Assembly: GCA_905372265.1 (NCBI GenBank)
Contig: CAJPOL010000060.1
Span: forward strand, 1-11,099
DNA length: 11,099 nucleotides
Source: an uncultured Treponema sp.
Lineage (GTDB): Bacteria > Spirochaetota > Spirochaetia > Treponematales > Treponemataceae
Direction of reading: 5' to 3'
Of this stretch, positions 6,175-11,099 are shown piece after piece. How positions within the stretch are numbered: position 1 is the stretch's first letter; each line of letters begins with the position of its first letter. The notes under the pieces were generated by a model. The model made no database searches and was not told where the DNA came from. It saw nothing but the letters and a program-made list of their open reading frames with translations. The translations under genes and the position numbers were made by a program.

Positions 6175-7200
6175 ATGTTTGATTTTTTTTCCGCAGTTCA
6201 TACGATAGGTATCGGTATTTTATTGCAAGCCTTACCGTTCATGCTGCTGGGCTCCCTCCTTTCATCGGCGCTTCATATGTTTATACCGCCTCATATAGTC
6301 ATAAAAGCGTTTCCCAAAAAATACGGACTCGGATTTCTGACAGCGCTCTTTGCAGGCTTGCTGTTTCCGGTATGCGAATGCGCTTCGGTGCCGCTTATGC
6401 GGGCGCTGATAAAAAAAGGCGTTGCAATGCCGATCGCCGTTACCTTTATGCTTGCAGCGCCTATCATCAATCCGGTTTCAATCGTTTCGACGCTGTATGC
6501 ATTTCCGCAGCAGCCGATGGTTGCTTTTTACCGTTTGTATTTCGGACTTACCATCGCATTCGGAATCGGGTTGCTGCTTTTATGCTACCCTGAAAAGTCC
6601 TATCTGAAAGAGGAGCTCTCCGATGACGGAACCGGAGAGCCGGCATACGGCAGTACCCGCCCTGCTATACAATTTAATGCAAACCGAACCGTATCTAAAG
6701 CCGAAGAACGTCTTTTTTTACGAAATGCTCTTTCGAATACTGCGGCGTCTGTCCCTGAATCTTCCGGAATCCTTTCACGGATACTGCATACGGGGTCAGT
6801 TCTGCTGCTGCATACCGGATCGGAATTCTTTGCCGCAGGGCAATTTCTTATTATCGGGGCGTTTATCACTGCGCTGATCCGTGTCGGCGTACCGCAGCAT
6901 TTTTTTACCCTATCGGCTCAGTCTTTTTCAGGTTCGCTTTTGCTCATGATGCTCTTTGCATTTGTGTTTTCAGCATGTTCAAGCTCGGATGCTTTTATTG
7001 CCCGCAGTTTTTTAAACCGTTTTTCACTCGGCCCCATACTCGGATTCTTAGTGTACGGTCCGATGATGGATATTAAAAATCTGTTTATGCTGCTTTCATT
7101 ATTTAAAAAGCGTTTTGTAATAGAACTCACCCTTATTATCACTGCCGCTCATTTTATCGGAACGGCAATCCTGGTAAGATTGTTTATCGGAAACCTCTAA
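6175..7200 (+). CDS. DUF318/ArsP-like polytopic permease
   Basis: A 341-residue inner-membrane protein with about eight hydrophobic segments in two bundles (about 8-140 and 200-340) joined by a hydrophilic loop (about 141-200). It has the hallmarks of the UPF0718/YraQ/ArsP permease family: the PVCECASVP motif (65-73) in the first half and FSACSSSDAF (265-274) with GPMMD (295-299) in the second. The paired cysteines C67 and C69 are a family signature; in ArsP, related cysteines bind trivalent organoarsenicals. Many members are uncharacterised and the substrate here is unknown. These permeases are often encoded beside a small DUF1980/TIGR03943 partner protein, which is absent here. The ATG at 6175 has a ribosome site (GGAAG), and the gap of 17 bases after the methyltransferase suggests one operon. 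Confidence 0.85.
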   Translation: MFDFFSAVHTIGIGILLQALPFMLLGSLLSSALHMFIPPHIVIKAFPKKYGLGFLTALFAGLLFPVCECASVPLMRALIKKGVAMPIAVTFMLAAPIINPVSIVSTLYAFPQQPMVAFYRLYFGLTIAFGIGLLLLCYPEKSYLKEELSDDGTGEPAYGSTRPAIQFNANRTVSKAEERLFLRNALSNTAASVPESSGILSRILHTGSVLLLHTGSEFFAAGQFLIIGAFITALIRVGVPQHFFTLSAQSFSGSLLLMMLFAFVFSACSSSDAFIARSFLNRFSLGPILGFLVYGPMMDIKNLFMLLSLFKKRFVIELTLIITAAHFIGTAILVRLFIGNL

Positions 7201-7261
7201 AACTGCAACAAGGATACAATGCACGGCATCAAGTATTTTTCGCATTGATTCGTGCGGAGGG

Positions 7262-7302
7262 TTTAATACCCCGACGCTTGCGTCGTAACGAAGGGTATTA
7301 AA
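7262..7302. repeat. nested palindrome downstream of the permease, possible terminator
   Basis: Outer arms TTTAATACCC (7262-7271) and GGGTATTAAA (7293-7302) pair perfectly over 10 bases. Inside is a second hairpin, CGACGC-TT-GCGTCG (7272-7285), with a 7-base unpaired strip on one side. The inner core is nearly the same as the core of the next palindrome (7328-7359). It lies about 60 bases after the permease stop and could end that transcript, though no T-run follows. Confidence 0.55.
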
Positions 7303-7327
7303 GCCGACTGCAACCACCTTATGAGAA

Positions 7328-7359
7328 CAACAACCCCGACGCTCGCGTCGGGGTTGTTG
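7328..7359 (+). terminator. strong 14-bp hairpin before the LysR gene
   Basis: CAACAACCCCGACG (7328-7341) pairs perfectly with CGTCGGGGTTGTTG (7346-7359) around a CTCG loop, making an exceptionally stable stem. It ends one base before the -35 of the LysR promoter. It is well placed to insulate the LysR gene from the permease operon, but lacks a proper U-tract (only TTGTTGATT), so calling it a rho-independent terminator is tentative. Confidence 0.55.
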
Positions 7360-7360
7360 A

Positions 7361-7389
7361 TTGACAAAACATAAAAAGGCGTATACAGT
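7361..7389 (+). promoter_or_regulatory. sigma70-like promoter for the LysR-family gene
   Basis: A consensus TTGACA (7361-7366) is followed after 17 bases by TACAGT (7384-7389), a fair -10. Transcription would start near 7396, leaving a leader of about 70 AT-rich bases before the ATG at 7468. Confidence 0.5.
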
Positions 7390-7467
7390 ACAATATCTAT
7401 AGTATTTTTTAAAAATTTATTTCAAAATGTAATAGGGCGATGCTTATAGATCAACATGAGGATGAGA

Positions 7468-8364
7468 ATGGAATTCAAACATTTAGAAGTATTTGTAAAA
7501 TTAGTGGAAATGGTCAGCTTTTCGCTTGCCGCTGAGGAGCTTCATATTTCGCAGCCGACCGTGAGCTTACATATCAAACAGTTGGAAGAAGAGCTTAATA
7601 CGCCTCTTTTTATCCGGTCAACCCGCGAATTGAAAATTACGGAAGAAGGAAGCGCATTATATCAAGAAGCGAAGGATTTGCTGCGGCAGCGGGAAAACCT
7701 GATCGGACGGTTCCGCAATCCCCATCAAAAAGTACTGCGGATAGGCGCTTCGACAATACCGGCCGGATATATTATACCGGCTATACTGACCGCTTTTCAG
7801 CAAACTCACTCCGATATTCTTATTCAAGTGGAAGAGCAAAACAGTTCCGAGACAATAAAACGGGTCTCTTCACGAAAAGTTGATGCAGGTATTGTCGGTA
7901 TGAAAACAGAGGATGAAAACTGTGAGTTTAAGGCAATTTATAACGATGAATTTGTGTTTATTACGCCGAATACTCCCTATTATCGGGAGTTACAGCAAAG
8001 TAACGCTTCGCTGAAACAGCTTGCAAAAGAACCCTTGATTATGCGTGAGAGCGGTTCCGCTGTTAAGTATAATATGGAGATGATTTTAAAATCGGCTCAT
8101 ATTGCTGTAAATAAACTCAATATCGTTGCGACTATCAATAATGTTGAGGTGATAAAACGGATGGTTGCACAAGGTTCAGGCACATCGTTTATTTCAAAAA
8201 TCGCTGCCGATGATATGATAAAACGGGGAGAATTGCTTTTCTTTTCTCTTGATAACCTTGCCCATCAATACCGTAAACTCTATCTTGTATGGAATAAAAA
8301 AATAACCCTACCGACATACTTACAGGAATTTTTGCAGTGCGTTTCAGGCTGCTATACCGTTTAA
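7468..8364 (+). CDS. LysR-family transcriptional regulator
   Basis: A 298-residue protein of standard LysR length. The N-terminal winged helix-turn-helix is clear: FVKLVEMVSFSLAAEELHIS (8-27) then QPTVSLHIKQLEEELNTPLF (28-47). The effector-binding (type 2 periplasmic-like) domain runs from about 90, with the usual LRIGASTIPAGYIIPAIL opening. The first half of the effector domain resembles the CysB/CysL-like branch, but the ligand cannot be told from sequence. Two further in-frame ATGs lie at 7456 and 7462; I chose 7468 because AGGA sits five bases before it and the family normally starts at MEFKHLEVF. LysR proteins often regulate a divergent neighbour; here the upstream genes run in the same direction and the downstream hexokinase converges, so the target is not evident. 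Confidence 0.92.
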   Translation: MEFKHLEVFVKLVEMVSFSLAAEELHISQPTVSLHIKQLEEELNTPLFIRSTRELKITEEGSALYQEAKDLLRQRENLIGRFRNPHQKVLRIGASTIPAGYIIPAILTAFQQTHSDILIQVEEQNSSETIKRVSSRKVDAGIVGMKTEDENCEFKAIYNDEFVFITPNTPYYRELQQSNASLKQLAKEPLIMRESGSAVKYNMEMILKSAHIAVNKLNIVATINNVEVIKRMVAQGSGTSFISKIAADDMIKRGELLFFSLDNLAHQYRKLYLVWNKKITLPTYLQEFLQCVSGCYTV

Positions 8365-8367
8365 ACG

Positions 8368-8411
8368 CAGGGAACAGCGGTTCGGATACGGCCGGAACCG
8401 TCTGTTCCCTG
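8368..8411. terminator. bidirectional terminator-like inverted repeat between LysR and hexokinase genes
   Basis: CAGGGAACAG (8368-8377) and CTGTTCCCTG (8402-8411) pair perfectly, and the stem continues inward with CGGTTC/GAACCG after a one-base bulge. It sits four bases after the LysR stop and 23 bases past the end of the convergent hexokinase gene, the expected place for a shared terminator. There is no clear U-tract on either side. Confidence 0.6.
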
Positions 8412-8433
8412 TTGTATATTCAGAGGATGCTGC

Positions 8434-9771
8434 TTAGATAAGCCCTGCGACGGCTGTTCCCAGCGTTACCGCATTATCAATTGAGACAATATCAAAGTAA
8501 ATCCCCCGTTCCTCGGTTAGGACAGTCTGAAGATGACGCATGACAGCAGTCTGTAAATTGTGCGCTTTTAAGAATGTGGTCCCTTCGGCAAGAACGCAGA
8601 CCGGCAGCGCAGGATTATATCCTTTGCCGGTTTTTATCACGGCGGCGGCAATGTTTCCGGCTGCGAGCCGTGCCGTCCGCATGAGTAGTGCATCCAATAT
8701 CCGGTAAAGAGTCTCCCGGTCGGCGTCCGATCCGCCTGCCAAGAGTTTGCCAAGCACGGTATCGTCCGCATAGGGAGTGTACAGGAAGCGGTCAATGTCA
8801 AGCGGCGAGATGTTTTTGGCGGAAGCAAGCGCAGCCGCTGCCGGCGCCGAAAAGAGTCCGTCTGCAGCCGCTGCACGAATCGCAATTGAAGCGACCGATC
8901 CGAGATAGGCGCCTGAGCACATTTTCTCAAACCAGTAAAGTTCAGGTATATCCGTTGTTTTTGAGAATGCTTCATCAAATGCGCTCCGCTGCACCTTATT
9001 GGATTTACCCGACTCGCAGACAACGATTTGCGCCGGTAAATCAGGCGCTTTTGCATAGGCTGCAATTTTCGCTATTTTTTGGTATTCAATATAGGCGCTG
9101 TTCATCCCCGTACCAAGGATAAAACCGACATACGAGCCGTATTTTTTTCCGTTCACAGCAGTGGAGGCTCCTGCAAGGAGAGCCGATACGGTATCGTTCA
9201 GCAGTACAATCCGTTTAAGCGGTTTCCAGCCTCGCTGCGTAAGCGCCGCCGCAAGATTTTCCCCGACAAGAGAGCCGACAACTTCAGGCGCTTTAATCTC
9301 TTTTGAAAACTGTAATACCTTGCCGTCTCCCGTTGGGGTGATTTTCATTGCGTAAGAAAAACAGAAGCCGATTGAGTCGGCGGCGTCTTTGAGGTGATCA
9401 AGGTATGAAGCGATGGTATCGAAAAACTCCGCTTTTGAATACTCCCGATCGGTTGCCGGCATGGGCTTTTTTTCCATCTGCGAAATTGACGGAATACCCT
9501 GCGCGTCAAAGCTGACTAAGCAGGAGCGGAAGTTTGTTCCGCCCGCATCGATGACGATTGTCGAAGCATTTTTTGGCGGCAGCTCAGGCGGCACAATCCA
9601 TGTCGGGATCATATCAAGCGCTGGCCCTGCATTGGGCGGCAGAGTCGGGTCTTGTTTTAAGCCTTCTTCCATATCATAGAGCAGACTATCGATGACCGTG
9701 TTGACCGCCGGCCCCCGCGTATCGAAATTATGCCGCCCTAAAAACGCGGCAACCGAATGCCGTATATCCAT
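8434..9771 (-). CDS. hexokinase, eukaryote-like type (Treponema hexokinase family)
   Basis: Cytoplasmic sugar kinase that phosphorylates glucose or related hexoses with ATP at the entry to glycolysis. The 445-residue protein is the length of a eukaryotic 50-kDa hexokinase, not the roughly 320 residues of bacterial glucokinase. Visible landmarks are the phosphate-1 loop IDAGGTNFR (74-82), the sugar-binding stretch FCFSYAMKITPTGDGKVLQF (136-155), catalytic aspartate 193 in LLNDTVSALLAGA (190-202), phosphate-2 GFILGTGMNSAYIE (216-229), E253 in CESG and KMCSGAYLG (283-291). The C-terminal adenosine site (about 393-445) is more diverged. The ATG at 9771 has GGAGGT four bases upstream. It starts 59 bases after the asnA stop on the same strand; no convincing promoter lies in that gap, so asnA and hexokinase are probably co-transcribed. 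Confidence 0.93.
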   Translation of the reverse strand: MDIRHSVAAFLGRHNFDTRGPAVNTVIDSLLYDMEEGLKQDPTLPPNAGPALDMIPTWIVPPELPPKNASTIVIDAGGTNFRSCLVSFDAQGIPSISQMEKKPMPATDREYSKAEFFDTIASYLDHLKDAADSIGFCFSYAMKITPTGDGKVLQFSKEIKAPEVVGSLVGENLAAALTQRGWKPLKRIVLLNDTVSALLAGASTAVNGKKYGSYVGFILGTGMNSAYIEYQKIAKIAAYAKAPDLPAQIVVCESGKSNKVQRSAFDEAFSKTTDIPELYWFEKMCSGAYLGSVASIAIRAAAADGLFSAPAAAALASAKNISPLDIDRFLYTPYADDTVLGKLLAGGSDADRETLYRILDALLMRTARLAAGNIAAAVIKTGKGYNPALPVCVLAEGTTFLKAHNLQTAVMRHLQTVLTEERGIYFDIVSIDNAVTLGTAVAGLI

Positions 9772-9830
9772 AATAACCTCCGTTTACCGGCATAATCTAA
9801 TGTTATTTACCGGTTCCTCGCAAAGATATT

Positions 9831-10868
9831 TTATAGAAGAGGAACGCCGCAACGGGCGCATTCTTCCCGCATGGCGTCGGGCCATACTGAAACTTGTGTT
9901 TCGCCGATATGGGCTTTCCGCAAAAAAAACATACAGAGACGGGATTGCCCTATTCCTCCGCCGGCTGTTTGAGGCAATGCTCCGTTCAGCAGCAAAGAAT
10001 GAAAAAAGAGCTTTTCCCGATCGGTACAACCGCGTTCGGCAAGCTGCGCTTTCATGGCGTGAGGATTTACCCGTATGCCCATAGAAGAAAGCTCAAGGGC
10101 GTCTTTCAAAACGGGGTTCCATACCAATAAATCTCCGTTCAGACCGTGCTTGCCGTTACCGGTCGGAGTACTCCAGTCATCATAATCGGGGGCTCTGCCG
10201 TCATGCGCTGCTCCGTTTGCCAACTTTGAGCCGATACCGATTAAAAAGACTGCGCCGTACTGTTCGGTACATTTCCGTTCCCGCTCCTTTGCCGGTAATT
10301 CGGGATAGTGTGCATAGAGGTCTTCGGTATGTATAAAGGTAATCTTCTGCGGCAAGAGCGGCCGTATGCATTGATAATTATCATAAATAAAAAACTCGGT
10401 ACGCTTTAAACAGCGGTAGATGCGCTTTACAAGGTCTTTGAGAAAATCAATATTTCTGTCGGAGTCTGTTATCGCCAGTTCCCAATCCCACTGATCAACA
10501 TACAGCGAATGAATATTATCGAGTTCTTCATCGGCACGGATGGCGTTCATATCGGTATAAATGCCGAAATTCGGTTCAAGCCCCATTTCGCCGATTTTTA
10601 CCCGTTTCCACTTTGCAAGGGAATGCACGATTTCGAGCTCTTGTTCTTGCATATCCTTGACCGGAAAACGAACCGGACGCTCGGTTCCGTTTAGATCATC
10701 GTTTAATCCTTTTCCGCGAGGAACGAACAGCGGAGCCGTTACGCGCGTTAAGTTCAGTTCAGTAGAGAGCGCTTGCTGGAAAAACTGTTTAATACGGACG
10801 ATTGCCTGTTCCGTTTCTTTTACGCTTAAAAGAGACCGATACTTTTCCGGAATATGCAGCTGGGACAT
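9831..10868 (-). CDS. asnA: aspartate-ammonia ligase (asparagine synthetase A)
   Basis: Makes asparagine from aspartate, ammonia and ATP in the cytoplasm; a class II aminoacyl-tRNA-synthetase-like fold that works as a dimer. From the ATG at 10868 the protein is 345 residues, close to the 330 of E. coli AsnA, and matches it throughout: NDDLNGTERPVRF (56-68), EIVHSLAKWKR (79-89), YVDQWDWE (123-130), APDYDDWSTP (226-235), LNGDLLVWNPVL (243-254), LSSMGIRV (260-267) and the ATP-binding GGGIGQSRL (303-311). The frame stays open to an ATG at 10964, adding 32 residues (LLAGTFFFHANP...), but the extension overlaps a transposase tail and has no counterpart in AsnA, so I place the start at 10868. No Shine-Dalgarno precedes that ATG, which fits a very short leader. 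Hexokinase follows downstream. Confidence 0.95.
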   Translation of the reverse strand: MSQLHIPEKYRSLLSVKETEQAIVRIKQFFQQALSTELNLTRVTAPLFVPRGKGLNDDLNGTERPVRFPVKDMQEQELEIVHSLAKWKRVKIGEMGLEPNFGIYTDMNAIRADEELDNIHSLYVDQWDWELAITDSDRNIDFLKDLVKRIYRCLKRTEFFIYDNYQCIRPLLPQKITFIHTEDLYAHYPELPAKERERKCTEQYGAVFLIGIGSKLANGAAHDGRAPDYDDWSTPTGNGKHGLNGDLLVWNPVLKDALELSSMGIRVNPHAMKAQLAERGCTDREKLFFHSLLLNGALPQTAGGGIGQSRLCMFFLRKAHIGETQVSVWPDAMREECARCGVPLL

Positions 10869-10878
10869 GATATCTAAT

Positions 10879-10907
10879 ATGCTATCTTCTTTTTCTAAAA
10901 AAAACAA
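10879..10907 (-). promoter_or_regulatory. possible asnA promoter with almost no leader
   Basis: On the minus strand TTGTTT (10902-10907) and TAGCAT (10879-10884) are separated by 17 bases, and the asnA ATG begins 10 bases after the -10. This would give a leader of only a few bases, consistent with the missing ribosome site. Both hexamers are weak, and the region is AT-rich, so the call is tentative. Confidence 0.3.
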
Positions 10908-10923
10908 GTACAGCTGCTGTACT
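10907..10923. promoter_or_regulatory. perfect 17-bp palindrome upstream of asnA, candidate operator
   Basis: AGTACAGC-T-GCTGTACT is a perfect inverted repeat with 8-bp arms. It touches the upstream edge of the possible -35 box of asnA and lies 38 bases before the ATG. Such spacing is typical of a dimeric regulator site. The binding protein is unknown; I cannot tie it to AsnC, ArgR or another family. Confidence 0.45.
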
Positions 10924-10954
10924 ACAGGATTAGCATGAAAAAAGAAAGTTCCGG

Positions 10955-11098
10955 CTAAAAGCAAAAAGGCTTGCCCATACTGAGCGTATCCATTTTAGAG
11001 AGCATCTTAATTCTGTTGTAGACAATTCTTCTGATAATAGCTAGGTTTTCTGCTGCATTCCGGTCAAGAACAGTACAGGCATCATCAGAAAACAACAC
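10955..11098 (-). mobile_element. C-terminal end of an ISAs1-family transposase (partial, runs off the window)
   Basis: The minus-strand frame from the window edge encodes 47 residues ending at a TAG (10955-10957). It includes LFSDDACTVLDRN followed by AAENLAIIRRIVYNRIKML. This matches the C-terminal pattern of ISAs1-family DDE transposases: an acidic pair after the last DDE strand, then (A)AEN, a conserved IRR and an asparagine in the last helix. The tail after the IRR motif is short, so the gene may be slightly truncated. I see no clear terminal inverted repeat between its stop and asnA. Whether the rest of the element is intact lies outside the window. Confidence 0.6.
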
Positions 11099-11099
11099 A

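Noticed and set aside
7201..7455. CRISPR-like repeat pair before the LysR gene
   Set aside because: Only two copies of a palindromic core with different flanks and no regular spacers; better explained as terminators or dispersed palindromes.
9692..10084. Plus-strand open frame of 130 codons across the asnA-hexokinase junction
   Set aside because: It lies antisense to two strongly supported enzymes and has an arginine-rich composition typical of shadow frames.
10869..10964. 32-residue N-terminal extension of AsnA
   Set aside because: The extension overlaps the transposase tail and the palindrome, has no counterpart in AsnA, and the protein from 10868 already has the full family length.

Overview
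The window looks like chromosomal DNA from a host-associated spirochaete, most likely an oral-type Treponema. The best pointers are a eukaryote-like hexokinase of the kind treponemes carry, an ammonia-dependent asparagine synthetase (AsnA), an M81/MlrC-type protein and a solitary KilA-N protein. The genus is inferred from gene content and general sequence character, not from a database search. Genes are densely packed and all intact except those cut by the window edges.

Layout. (1) Positions 1-2851, minus strand: a half-size ABC exporter (2851-953), a KilA-N-domain protein (892-68) and the first codons of a probable MATE-family efflux protein (50-1, running off the edge). They appear to form one transcription unit, with a sigma70-like promoter near 2967-2995. 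A degenerate heptamer repeat separates the exporter from the KilA-N gene. (2) 2852-3247 is a 396-base gap with no gene. It holds the exporter promoter and a leader hairpin, plus a long imperfect inverted repeat just past the end of the next gene. (3) 3248-4720, minus strand: an M81 (MlrC-like) metallohydrolase. (4) 4928-7200, plus strand: a THUMP/SAM RNA methyltransferase followed 17 bases later by a DUF318/ArsP-like permease, probably one operon from a good promoter at 4812-4840. (5) 7201-7467: two related GC-rich palindromes and then the promoter of a LysR-family regulator (7468-8364, plus). (6) 8434-10868, minus strand: asnA then hexokinase, convergent with the LysR gene across a strong inverted repeat. 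(7) 10955-11098, minus strand: the C-terminal tail of a probable ISAs1-family transposase, ending 86 bases upstream of the likely asnA start.

How they work together. The first block is an export/efflux unit with a phage-type DNA-binding protein wedged inside it. The asnA-hexokinase pair is metabolic (amide synthesis and sugar phosphorylation). The methyltransferase-permease pair has no obvious shared pathway. I did not find convincing evidence of a new multi-gene system. The items most worth a second look are small: the heptamer repeat and KilA-N insertion, the paired palindromes before the LysR gene, the perfect palindrome at the -35 of asnA, and the structured 3' region after the M81 gene.
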